DNA from: Janthinobacterium rivuli
GTDB taxonomy: Bacteria > Pseudomonadota > Gammaproteobacteria > Burkholderiales > Burkholderiaceae_D
Reading direction: 5' to 3'
Assembly: GCF_029690045.1 (NCBI RefSeq)
Contig: NZ_CP121464.1
Location: forward strand, 806,001-870,000
DNA: 64,000 nucleotides
The position numbers and the translations under genes are program-made. The notes beneath the pieces were generated by a model, which made no database searches, had not been told where the DNA came from, and saw nothing but the letters and a program-made list of their open reading frames with translations. This document shows positions 47,566 to 54,165 of this stretch, piece by piece. Position 1 is the stretch's first letter. Each line of letters starts with the position of its first letter.

Positions 47566-47951
47566 GGAACGAGTATAGTTTCGCGGCGCTGGTAAAGCAG
47601 GACGTCGCACCGGGACCATGCGCCGATGCGCTTTTTTTCAGCATGCTGGCGCTGGTCCTGCGCGGCGGTCCGCTGACCGCATATGATTCGATTGCTGCTT
47701 TGCGCGCGCAATTGACGGCGCCCGCGTATTACGTGGCGCACAAGCTGGTGGCTCATGCAGGCAAGCGTGCCATCTTCCAAGGCCGTGTGGTACAGGCCAG
47801 CGCCACCGACCTGCTGGTATTTCTCGATGCGGCAGTGGTAAGTGGTGATCTGCGTCCCATGCTGCTTGCGCCTGTGTTTGAAGGAATACCGGCGCAGGTG
47901 ATACACATCGATGAGGACGTGCTGCATGTCTACACTGCAAGCCCGGCCTGA
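47562..47951 (+). CDS. Unknown 129-aa protein under a duplicated NemR operator
   Basis: Hypothetical protein with no signal peptide, Cys motif or recognised domain. It is moderately hydrophobic (ALFFSMLALVLRGG; TDLLVFLDAAVV) and has one Cys near the N-terminus. It starts MRNEYSFAALVKQDV and ends HVYTASPA. Its ATG overlaps the stop of the 19-codon repressor remnant, giving probable translational coupling from the copied nemR start. By position it should belong to the same electrophile-responsive regulon as the aldehyde reductase and DJ-1 protein. It could be a genuine orphan gene. An antisense frame over the same bases is less credible. Confidence 0.55.
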   Translation: MRNEYSFAALVKQDVAPGPCADALFFSMLALVLRGGPLTAYDSIAALRAQLTAPAYYVAHKLVAHAGKRAIFQGRVVQASATDLLVFLDAAVVSGDLRPMLLAPVFEGIPAQVIHIDEDVLHVYTASPA

Positions 47952-48022
47952 CGAGGCGTGCCTCCAGCGGGTACATGCAATATTCAATCGACCAGCCTCG
48001 TTCCACATTTCGCTCCTTATTG

Positions 48023-48111
48023 GTAGACGACTGGTCTAATTGTGCTACAATCATCGCATGAAAGCTGAATACACCGACGTGCGCCAGCACATTATCGACC
48101 AGGGCAAGGCC
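48023..48111. repeat. nemR operator plus first codons (copy B, in the intact gene)
   Basis: Partner of the repeat at 47470-47558. This copy belongs to the intact repressor gene. Confidence 0.85.
48024..48038. promoter_or_regulatory. NemR-type operator site 2
   Basis: TAGACGACTGGTCTA, 19 bp before the repressor ATG and 7 bp before a TACAAT -10-like box (48046-48051). It is suited to autorepression. Confidence 0.8.
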
Positions 48112-48666
48112 ATCATCACGCGCAAGGGCTTTGCCGGCGTGGGGCTGAACGAGATTTTGTCGGCCGCCGACGTGCCCAAGGGCTCGTTCTACCATTACTT
48201 CAAGTCCAAGGAATTGTTTGGCGAGGCGATGCTGGAAGATTACGTCACCGGCTATCTGGATGAAATGGAGCTCGTGCTGGGCCAGCCCGGCAAGAGCGCG
48301 GCGCAGGCGCTGATGGCGTATTGGGCCAGCTGGACCAGCGAGAGCCTCGATGGCAGCGGTTGCGACTGCCGCTGCCTGGTGGTCAAGCTCAGCAGCGAAG
48401 TGGCGGATATGTCGGAGCCGATGCGCGTGGCGCTTCTGGACGGCACCCACCGCATCATCTCCAGACTGGCCCTGGCCATCGCGCGGGGCAGGGTGGACGA
48501 TACCCTGCCATCGGTAGCCGACCCGGCGCAGATGGCCGCCACCTTGTACCAGCTGTGGCTGGGCGCGGCGATGCTGACCAAGCTGCGGCGCGACGCCAGC
48601 GCATTGCAAACGGCCTGGCGGGCGACTCTGGCCATGTTGCAGCTGTCGCCGGACAGCTACCGATAG
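48058..48666 (+). CDS. NemR-like TetR family electrophile-sensing repressor
   Basis: 202-aa TetR regulator. The HTH is FAGVGLNEILSAADVPKGSFYHYFKSKELFGEAML, very close to E. coli NemR. The C-terminal domain keeps Cys106 (in CRCLVVKLSSEV) and Lys175 (in LWLGAAMLTK). These are the same positions as the NemR Cys106-Lys175 pair known to form a reversible bond on oxidation by bleach-like oxidants. Two further cysteines, 102 and 104, precede Cys106. It should repress itself and the yqhD-like operon through the TAGAC-N5-GTCTA sites and release on aldehyde or chlorine stress. It is followed by an intrinsic terminator. Confidence 0.88.
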   Translation: MKAEYTDVRQHIIDQGKAIITRKGFAGVGLNEILSAADVPKGSFYHYFKSKELFGEAMLEDYVTGYLDEMELVLGQPGKSAAQALMAYWASWTSESLDGSGCDCRCLVVKLSSEVADMSEPMRVALLDGTHRIISRLALAIARGRVDDTLPSVADPAQMAATLYQLWLGAAMLTKLRRDASALQTAWRATLAMLQLSPDSYR

Positions 48667-48686
48667 GCAGCAAACCAAGCAAACAA

Positions 48687-48712
48687 GCGGACGCACCACG
48701 TCCGCGTTTTTT
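48687..48712 (+). terminator. Intrinsic terminator after the nemR-like gene
   Basis: Perfect 7-bp stem GCGGACG/CGTCCGC, loop CACCA, followed by GTTTTTT. Confidence 0.88.
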
Positions 48713-48740
48713 GAACCGCATTCTAGACGACCAGTCTAAT
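48711..48740 (+). promoter_or_regulatory. Promoter of the aldehyde reductase operon
   Basis: TTGAAC (48711-48716), an 18-bp spacer and TCTAAT (48735-48740). The -10 overlaps operator site 3, so repressor binding would block RNA polymerase. Confidence 0.55.
48724..48738. promoter_or_regulatory. NemR-type operator site 3
   Basis: TAGACGACCAGTCTA. It has the same arms as sites 1 and 2 with a different centre (GACCA instead of GACTG), directly upstream of the AAAGGAG ribosome site of the reductase gene. Confidence 0.78.
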
Positions 48741-48757
48741 AATAAAGGAGCAGCAGC

Positions 48758-49921
48758 ATGAAGAATTTTGAATTCCATAATCCGACGAAGATTGTGTTCG
48801 GTGCCGACACCGTCGCCAAATTGTCCGCCCTGGTGCCGCACGATGCGCGCGTGCTGATTTTGTACGGCGGCGCCAGCGCGGAAAAGACGGGCACTTTGGC
48901 CGAGGTGCGCGCCGCGCTTGCGCTGGGCCAGCGCAGCGTGCAGGAGTTTGGCGGCATCGAACCCAATCCCAGCTATGAAACCCTGATGCGCGCCGTCGCT
49001 CAGGTGCGCAGCGAAAAGCTGGACTTCCTGCTGGCCGTCGGCGGCGGCTCCGTGATCGACGGCACCAAGTTCGTTGCCGCGGCCGCCCTGTACGACGGCG
49101 AGCCGTGGGAAATCGCCGAGCGCGGCGGCGCCAATGTGCAGCGCGCCCTGCCGTTCGGCACGTTGCTGACCTTGCCGGCAACGGGATCGGAAATGAACAG
49201 CGGCGGCGTGGTGACGAAAAAAGCCACGCATGACAAGCTGAGTTTTCGCAATCCGCTGCTGTACCCGCAATTTTCCGTGCTCGACCCTAGTAAAACCTTT
49301 ACCTTGCCGGCCACGCAGGTGGCCAATGGCCTGGTCGACGCCTTTGTCCACACGACGGAACAGTATCTGACCTATCCGGTGCAGGCGAAGGTGCAGGACC
49401 GCTTTGCCGAAGGCTTGCTGCAAACCCTGGTCGAGATCGCGCCGCAGGCCATCGCCTCGCCCGACGATTACGATACCCGCGCCAATCTGATGTGGACGGC
49501 CACCCTGGCCCTGAATGGCCTGATCGGCGCCGGCGTGCCGCAGGATTGGGCCACTCACATGATCGGCCACGAACTGACGGCCCTGTACGACATCGACCAT
49601 GCGCGCACCCTGGCCCTGGTGCTGCCGGCCCTGCTGGACGTACAGCGCGAACAGAAACGCGGCAAATTGCTGCAATTTGGCGAACGTGTCTGGAACATCA
49701 ACAGCGGCAGCGACGACGAGCGCATCGACGCCGCCATCGCCCGCACGCGCGCTTTCTTTGAAGGCCTGGGCATCCCGACCCGTTTGTCGGCCTATCAGCT
49801 GGGTCAGGAAGCGGTGGACGCGGTACTGACGCAACTGGAAGCACATGGCATGACCTCCCTCGGCGAACACCGCGATATCGACCTCGCGCGCAGCCGCCGT
49901 ATCCTCGAAGCAGCACTGTAA
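48758..49921 (+). CDS. Iron-containing alcohol dehydrogenase, YqhD-like aldehyde reductase
   Basis: 387-aa group III alcohol dehydrogenase, the same length as E. coli YqhD, which reduces short and toxic aldehydes with NADPH. It shows MKNFEFHNPTKIVFG, the cofactor-binding VGGGSVIDGTKF, PATGSEMNSGGVV, and the metal ligands in VDAFVHTTEQ and ATHMIGHELTALYDIDHA. It follows the NemR-like gene and carries its own operator and promoter, with the DJ-1/PfpI gene 35 bp downstream. This context points to detoxification of methylglyoxal or similar electrophiles. Confidence 0.92.
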   Translation: MKNFEFHNPTKIVFGADTVAKLSALVPHDARVLILYGGASAEKTGTLAEVRAALALGQRSVQEFGGIEPNPSYETLMRAVAQVRSEKLDFLLAVGGGSVIDGTKFVAAAALYDGEPWEIAERGGANVQRALPFGTLLTLPATGSEMNSGGVVTKKATHDKLSFRNPLLYPQFSVLDPSKTFTLPATQVANGLVDAFVHTTEQYLTYPVQAKVQDRFAEGLLQTLVEIAPQAIASPDDYDTRANLMWTATLALNGLIGAGVPQDWATHMIGHELTALYDIDHARTLALVLPALLDVQREQKRGKLLQFGERVWNINSGSDDERIDAAIARTRAFFEGLGIPTRLSAYQLGQEAVDAVLTQLEAHGMTSLGEHRDIDLARSRRILEAAL

Positions 49922-49956
49922 TCCTACCCTCGCAAGCTCACTGAAAAGGAAACAAC

Positions 49957-50634
49957 ATGAACATCCTGATGGTACTGACCTCGCACGATCAACTGGGTAA
50001 CACCGGCAAGAAAACCGGCTTCTGGCTGGAAGAATTCGCCGCTCCCTACTATGCCTTGCAGGAAGCGGGCGCCAGGCTGACGGTGGTCTCGCCCAATGGC
50101 GGCCAGCCGCCGCTGGACCCGAAAAGCGACGAGCCCGATTCGCAAACGGACGCCACGCGCCGCTTCAAGCAGGACGCCGATGCGCAAGCCGTGCTGGCCA
50201 ACACGGGCAAGCTGGCCGACGTGAAGGCGGGGGACTTTGACGCCGTGTTCTATCCGGGCGGCCACGGTCCGCTGTGGGACCTGGCCGAAGATCGGCACTC
50301 GATCGCGCTGATCGAGCAGATGATCGCCGCCGGCAAGCCCGTCGCCGCCGTCTGCCACGCGCCCGGCGTGCTGCGTCACGTGAAGGCAGCTGACGGCACG
50401 CCGCTGGTGCGCGGCAAGCAGGTGACGGGCTTTACGAATACCGAGGAAGACGCCGTCGGCCTGAGCGCCATCGTGCCTTTCCTGGTCGAGGACATGCTCA
50501 AGCAAAACGGCGGCGTCTACTCGAAGCTGGGCGACTGGCAGCCGTACGCCGTCACCGATGGCTTGCTGGTCACGGGCCAGAATCCGGCGTCGTCGGAAGT
50601 GGCCGCCCAGGCGCTGCTCAAGCTGCTGGCCTGA
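49957..50634 (+). CDS. DJ-1/PfpI family protein (type 1 glutamine amidotransferase-like, Hsp31-like)
   Basis: 225-aa class I GATase-like protein. The nucleophilic Cys133-His134 is in AAVCHAPGVL and a conserved Glu is near residue 25 (GFWLEEFAAPYY). YPGGHGPLWDLAED matches Hsp31/glyoxalase III-like members that convert methylglyoxal to lactate without glutathione or repair glycated molecules. It is in one operon with the aldehyde reductase, consistent with a carbonyl-stress function. A ribosome site GAAAAGGAAA precedes the ATG. Confidence 0.9.
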   Translation: MNILMVLTSHDQLGNTGKKTGFWLEEFAAPYYALQEAGARLTVVSPNGGQPPLDPKSDEPDSQTDATRRFKQDADAQAVLANTGKLADVKAGDFDAVFYPGGHGPLWDLAEDRHSIALIEQMIAAGKPVAAVCHAPGVLRHVKAADGTPLVRGKQVTGFTNTEEDAVGLSAIVPFLVEDMLKQNGGVYSKLGDWQPYAVTDGLLVTGQNPASSEVAAQALLKLLA

Positions 50635-50664
50635 TGCCAAGGTAGGGCGTCCGGCCGCTGGACG

Positions 50665-51261
50665 TCACACCGCAGTGCGTCCGGCGGCCATGCCCGCCAG
50701 GATCAGGCCGACCGAGGCGTGCCATTGCGTCTCGCTGGCCGGCCTGCCCGCCAGCGCATAGCCGTGCAGGAAATCAACGAGCGCATCGCGCCCGCGCAGG
50801 CGGGTTTTCTTGTCCAGGCCCAGGCCCTCCACGGCCAGTTCGAACAGCGCCGTGAACCGCTCGGCCACGTCGGCTTGCTCCACCAGCCCGCGCGCCATCA
50901 GGCGCACGAAATACGGCGTGGCGCTGACCAGTTCCAGGTACAGCGCGCACAGCGCGAGCAGGCGCCGCTGCGGCCCCTGGCGTTGCGTAAACGGCGGCTG
51001 GCACGGGTCGAGCGCGGCAAAGCGCTGCGCCATCAAGGCCAGCAATAATTCCTCTTTTCCCGCGTAGTAGTGATACAGGGCCATGGCATCGACGCCCAGG
51101 CTGTGCGCCAGTGCGCGCATGGAGAACGCTTCGCCTTTTTCTTCCAGCAGGGCCAGGGCCGCTTGCAGGATGCTGGCGTTGTCCAGTGCGGGCGCGGCGC
51201 GGCGCGGACGTCCGGCGCGGCGCACGGGAGATGCCACGACTTGAAGTTTTGGAGTTTTCAT
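50665..51261 (-). CDS. TetR family regulator (TetR_C-type), divergent from a DHFR-like gene
   Basis: TetR repressor of about 198 aa. The HTH is ILQAALALLEEKGEAFSMRALAHSLGVDAMALYHYYAGKEEL, and the basic N-terminus carries VRRAGRPRRAAP. The ligand-binding domain is helical. The start is MKTPKLQVV (51261) or MPMKTPK (51267). Neither has a Shine-Dalgarno sequence. A TAGAAT -10 on this strand (51274-51269) would begin transcription at about the ATG, so the mRNA may be leaderless. A perfect 19-bp palindrome lies immediately upstream. Confidence 0.85.
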   Translation of the reverse strand: MKTPKLQVVASPVRRAGRPRRAAPALDNASILQAALALLEEKGEAFSMRALAHSLGVDAMALYHYYAGKEELLLALMAQRFAALDPCQPPFTQRQGPQRRLLALCALYLELVSATPYFVRLMARGLVEQADVAERFTALFELAVEGLGLDKKTRLRGRDALVDFLHGYALAGRPASETQWHASVGLILAGMAAGRTAV

Positions 51262-51267
51262 GGGCAT

Positions 51268-51286
51268 AATTCTACACTGTAGAATT
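51268..51286. promoter_or_regulatory. 19-bp perfect palindromic operator
   Basis: AATTCTACACTGTAGAATT has 9-bp arms around one C, between the divergent TetR and DHFR-like genes. It contains TAGAAT -10-like hexamers on both strands, so one bound repressor dimer could block both promoters. Confidence 0.75.
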
Positions 51287-51302
51287 AAATCAAGGAGCAC
51301 CC

Positions 51303-51830
51303 ATGCAAAAAACTTTCGTCAGCGTTTTTCTCGGCATCAGCCTCGACGGCTGCATCGCGGGAGAAAACGGCGACCTGTCCTGGCTGGCCGAACTGGCCCC
51401 CGACTCGCCCGACTCCACCGGCTATACGGCCTTGATGGAGCAGGTCGATACCTTGCTGATCGGCCGCACCACGTATGACGCCGTGCTGGGTTTTGAGCCG
51501 TGGCCGTATGCGGGCAAGCGCGTGGTGGTCCTGAGCCGCCGCGACTTCGCGCCGCGCCATGGCGAGCAGCGTCGCGCAGGCAGTGTGCGGGCAGTGCTGG
51601 AGGGGCTGGCGGAGGAGGGGTGCCGCCACGTGTATCTTGATGGCGGCGCCGTCATCCGCGCCGGCTTGCGCGAGGGCGTCATCGACAGCCTGACCTTGTC
51701 CGTGCTGCCCGTGGTGCTGGGCAAGGGCGTGCGCCTGTTCGAGGACGGCTTGCCGCGCAGCGACTGGCGCCTGCACAACACGCGCCAGCTGCCCAGCGGC
51801 GTGGTGCAGCTGCGCTATGCAAAGCGTTAA
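51303..51830 (+). CDS. Dihydrofolate reductase family protein (RibD C-terminal fold)
   Basis: 175-aa DHFR/RibD_C-like oxidoreductase of the YwjB/YyaP type. It shows VFLGISLDGCIAGENGDLSWL at the N-terminus, LLIGRTTYDAVLGFEPWPY, VYLDGGAVIRAGL and a C-terminal LSVLPVVLGKGVRLFEDG. These proteins bind NADPH but usually do not act on folate. The substrate is unknown. AAGGAG lies 6 bp before the ATG. It is probably the target of the divergent TetR. Its TAA overlaps the stop of the convergent phosphoesterase gene by 4 bp. Confidence 0.88.
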   Translation: MQKTFVSVFLGISLDGCIAGENGDLSWLAELAPDSPDSTGYTALMEQVDTLLIGRTTYDAVLGFEPWPYAGKRVVVLSRRDFAPRHGEQRRAGSVRAVLEGLAEEGCRHVYLDGGAVIRAGLREGVIDSLTLSVLPVVLGKGVRLFEDGLPRSDWRLHNTRQLPSGVVQLRYAKR

Positions 51831-52630
51831 ACCGTGCTGGCGAGGTCGACGATGAAGCCGGAATCGTAGCGTTCATTCTCCGGCGTGCCATCGGGCCGCT
51901 TGTAGCCGCAGGGGTTGCACACGACGCGACAGTCCTGGACGCGGTAGTCGAGCGAGGCGTGCATGTGGCCATGCACCCACAGGTCGGCCTGCGCCACCAG
52001 CGCGTCCAGCTGCGAGGCGAAGGCGGGCGAGCCCAGGTTCGTTGCGTATTGCTCTTCCACCGACTGCATCGATGGCGCCATGTGCGTGATGACGACCGTC
52101 TTGCCATCGAACGGTTGCGCCAGCTGTTGCTCTAGCCAGGCGCGGTGCCGCGCGTGCAGCTGCGCCGTGTCGCTCGCGCACAAGAGACGCGGCGTATCGC
52201 CGCCCGTGCTGATGCGCTTGTAGTCGGGCATGTAGGTTTGCGCCGCGCTCAAGGCTTCCTCGTACCTGTCGGCGCCGAACAGCAAAAAATCCGTCCACAG
52301 CGTGACGCCGAGAAAACGCACGCCGTTCAGCACCATGGCGTCGGCGTCGAGCAGGCGGATATTGGCGCCGTGCGCATTGGCGCTGGTGCAGGCGTCGCGC
52401 ACGGCGTCCTGCATGTGTTCCAGCTGATGGCCATAGCCCTCGTGGTTGCCGTGTACGTACAGCACGGGCAGGGCGCCGAAGGTGCGCGCGGCCCAGGCGA
52501 TGGCATTGCTGCCCGTGTCGATGTCGCCGGCCAGGATCACCACGTCGGGCCGGCAGGCGGCAAGGTCGATGGCGGGCGTGTCGTCACCCCAGACTTCCAG
52601 GTGCAGGTCGGACAGAATCAGCAAACGCAT
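51827..52630 (-). CDS. Metallophosphoesterase, paralog 1
   Basis: 267-aa calcineurin-like phosphoesterase. Metal-binding motifs in order: ILSDLHLEVW (D-x-H), VILAGDID (GD), YVHGNHEGYGH (GNHE), ITHMAPS (H) and VHGHMHASLDY (GHxH). There is no signal peptide, so it is cytosolic. The substrate is unknown. It is paralogous and equal in length to the gene at 54162-54965, with the same gene orientation 1.5 kb away. The start at 52630 begins MRLLILSDLHLE. Confidence 0.88.
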   Translation of the reverse strand: MRLLILSDLHLEVWGDDTPAIDLAACRPDVVILAGDIDTGSNAIAWAARTFGALPVLYVHGNHEGYGHQLEHMQDAVRDACTSANAHGANIRLLDADAMVLNGVRFLGVTLWTDFLLFGADRYEEALSAAQTYMPDYKRISTGGDTPRLLCASDTAQLHARHRAWLEQQLAQPFDGKTVVITHMAPSMQSVEEQYATNLGSPAFASQLDALVAQADLWVHGHMHASLDYRVQDCRVVCNPCGYKRPDGTPENERYDSGFIVDLASTV

Positions 52631-52768
52631 GGCAGGAGGCGCGGCGAGGCGCACGGCAGTGAATGGGCCTCTATCGTAGCGCAAGTCGCCACGCCCGTCC
52701 GCTTGACCGCGCGCGGGGGCGACGTTACCCTGTGGCATCGATTACCGCACACTCATTACTGGAGCCGC

Positions 52769-53725
52769 ATGCCGCCTTTCTACTTTCCCAAGTCTCTGCT
52801 CAGCATCGCGCTGGCCGCCATGGCGCTGCCGTTTGCCGCGCATGCCGCCACGCCCGCCGTCGATCCCTTGACGCAGCCGATCGCCTCGCCGTATGCGGCG
52901 CAGTGGAACCGCCCGCAGCAGCCGGCGCGCATCCACGGCGACACGTATTACGTGGGCGTGGGCGGATTGAGCGTGGTGCTGATCGACACGCGCGAAGGCT
53001 TGATCCTCATCGATGGCGCGTTGCCGCAATCGGTGGCCGCCATCAAGGAGCATATCCTCGAGCTGGGCTTTCGCCTGGAAGACATCAAGTTCATCCTGAG
53101 TACGGAAGCGCATTTCGACCATTCGGGCGGCATCGCCGCCCTGGCCCGCGACAGCGGCGCGCAAGTGATCGCCAGCCCGCTGGGAGCGCAGGCGCTACGC
53201 GCGGGATCGGTGCTCGCCATGGACCCGCAAGCGGGCGAAATCGACCCCATGCCGGCCGTGGAAAACGTGCGCGAGATCGCCGATGGCGAAACCCTGCAAC
53301 TGGGCGACGTGACCGTCACGGCGCGCTACACGCCGGGCCATACGCCGGGCAGCACCAGCTGGACCTGGGTGTCGTGCGAGGATGCGGAGCGCAAGGAATG
53401 CCTGAACGTGGTGTTCGGCGCCAGCCTCACGCCGGTGGCGGCCGATGATTTTCACTACCTGGGCGATGAACGCCATGCGGACCTGACGCCGGCCTTCCGC
53501 CGCGTCATGCAGGACTTCGCCAGACTGCCGTGCGACATCCTGATCTCGGCCCACCCCGACCACTCGGGCGGCGACCGCAAGCTGACGCAGTTGCTGGAAG
53601 GCGTCACGCCGAATCCCTTCATCGATGCGCAGGCGTGCAGCAGCTACGCTGCCAGGAATGAAGTGAAGCTCGATGCCCGCATCGCCAAGGAAAAAGCCAT
53701 GGCTGGCGAGGCTGCGACAAAATAA
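52769..53725 (+). CDS. Secreted metallo-beta-lactamase-fold hydrolase, subclass B3-like
   Basis: 318-aa periplasmic protein with a signal peptide (LLSIALAAMALPFAAHAA, cleaved at about residue 27). The B3-type core has LSTEAHFDHSGG (Glu113, His115, Asp117, His118), YTPGHTPGSTSW (His191) and ISAHPDHSGGD (His262). In most B3 enzymes the first zinc ligand is His at the position of Glu113; Gln occurs in GOB enzymes. Sequence and fold fit a B3 beta-lactamase or a B3-derived hydrolase. Activity against beta-lactams is unproven. The start ATG 52769 begins the signal peptide. Confidence 0.85.
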   Translation: MPPFYFPKSLLSIALAAMALPFAAHAATPAVDPLTQPIASPYAAQWNRPQQPARIHGDTYYVGVGGLSVVLIDTREGLILIDGALPQSVAAIKEHILELGFRLEDIKFILSTEAHFDHSGGIAALARDSGAQVIASPLGAQALRAGSVLAMDPQAGEIDPMPAVENVREIADGETLQLGDVTVTARYTPGHTPGSTSWTWVSCEDAERKECLNVVFGASLTPVAADDFHYLGDERHADLTPAFRRVMQDFARLPCDILISAHPDHSGGDRKLTQLLEGVTPNPFIDAQACSSYAARNEVKLDARIAKEKAMAGEAATK

Positions 53726-53731
53726 CAACGT

Positions 53732-53745
53732 TGGCGCATGCGCCA
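53732..53745. promoter_or_regulatory. 14-bp perfect palindrome upstream of the leader promoter
   Basis: TGGCGCATGCGCCA lies 10 bp before the TTGACG -35 box. It is a candidate operator for the leader-gene transcript. Confidence 0.45.
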
Positions 53746-53755
53746 TGAAAAGCGG

Positions 53756-53784
53756 TTGACGCACTGCAGCATCCGGCGCAGAAT
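53756..53784 (+). promoter_or_regulatory. Sigma-70 promoter of the leader/small-protein unit
   Basis: TTGACG (53756-53761), a 17-bp spacer and CAGAAT (53779-53784). Transcription would begin near 53791, about 40 bases before the leader ORF. Confidence 0.55.
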
Positions 53785-53829
53785 CGTCATCCGCAGTACA
53801 GATCAACCACACAAAAAGAAAGGAAACCC

Positions 53830-53868
53830 ATGTTCGAGCAGGCTGGCAGCAAGTTGACGTACTACTAG
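53830..53868 (+). CDS. 12-residue leader peptide
   Basis: A short ORF reading MFEQAGSKLTYY then TAG, with a strong ribosome site (AAAGGA, 7 bp before the ATG). Its stop codon directly abuts the 5' arm of hairpin 1. The paired Tyr codons before the stop and the downstream competing hairpins fit a ribosome-stalling attenuator. I do not recognise the peptide. Confidence 0.45.
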   Translation: MFEQAGSKLTYY

Positions 53869-53965
53869 CCCCGCGCATGACGCTCGGGGCCATCGGCAGC
53901 AATGCCGATCCCGAGCCGGTGTCCTTCAAACCCCGGTGAGGAAACTTGCCGGGGTTTTTTGTTTT
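53869..53965 (+). ncRNA. Structured leader with mutually exclusive hairpins and terminator
   Basis: Hairpin 1: CCCCGCG (53869-53875), loop CATGA, CGC-TC-GGGG to 53889. Hairpin 2: ATCGGCA-GCAA-TGCCGAT (53892-53909) with a GNRA tetraloop. CTCGGG (53883-53888) in hairpin 1 can instead pair with CCCGAG (53910-53915), enclosing hairpin 2, so the two folds exclude each other. A terminator follows: AACCCCGG/CCGGGGTT (53929-53956) and a T-run. It is a candidate attenuator or riboregulator, or a small RNA. No known family was matched. Confidence 0.5.
53929..53965 (+). terminator. Intrinsic terminator inside the leader
   Basis: Eight-base-pair stem AACCCCGG/CCGGGGTT, 12-base loop, then TTTTTTGTTTT, 27 bp before the next gene's start. 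Confidence 0.8.
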
Positions 53966-53991
53966 GCGCGAGCGGGTTGAAAGGAAACAGC

Positions 53992-54165
53992 ATGAAAATC
54001 AAAGTGAAAGCCACGTCCAAGCCGCGCAATCCGCTGGTGGTTGCCGCCAGGCTGCGCGGCGGCGCCGGCGCGCACCAGTCGGAGGCGTCGCCACGCGTGG
54101 CGCGCCGGGCCGGCAAGCACCGCCTGCAGCAATGGCTGGCGGGCCGTTTGAAACCGGATGATTAG
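53992..54165 (+). CDS. Small basic protein of unknown function
   Basis: 57-aa highly basic protein (begins MKIKVKATSKPRNPLVVAAR; many Arg/Lys, ends LKPDD). The KPRNPLV-x-AA plus G-x-GAH pattern recalls short orphan proteins common in Burkholderiales, but no function is known to me. The ribosome site AAAGGAAACAGC precedes the ATG. It is downstream of the leader ORF and terminator, so its expression may depend on read-through. Its TAG overlaps the stop of the convergent phosphoesterase gene by 4 bp. Confidence 0.6.
   Translation: MKIKVKATSKPRNPLVVAARLRGGAGAHQSEASPRVARRAGKHRLQQWLAGRLKPDD

Noticed and set aside
47532..48008. Antisense ORF opposite the unknown 129-aa gene
   Set aside because: No ribosome site, an unlikely Arg/His/Cys-rich product, and it would run into the duplicated operator region. 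The plus-strand ORF has a coupled start.
53877..53939. 20-codon ORF (MTLGAIGSNADPEPV...) inside the structured leader
   Set aside because: No Shine-Dalgarno sequence and its start is in the loop of hairpin 1. The hairpins explain the sequence better than coding does.
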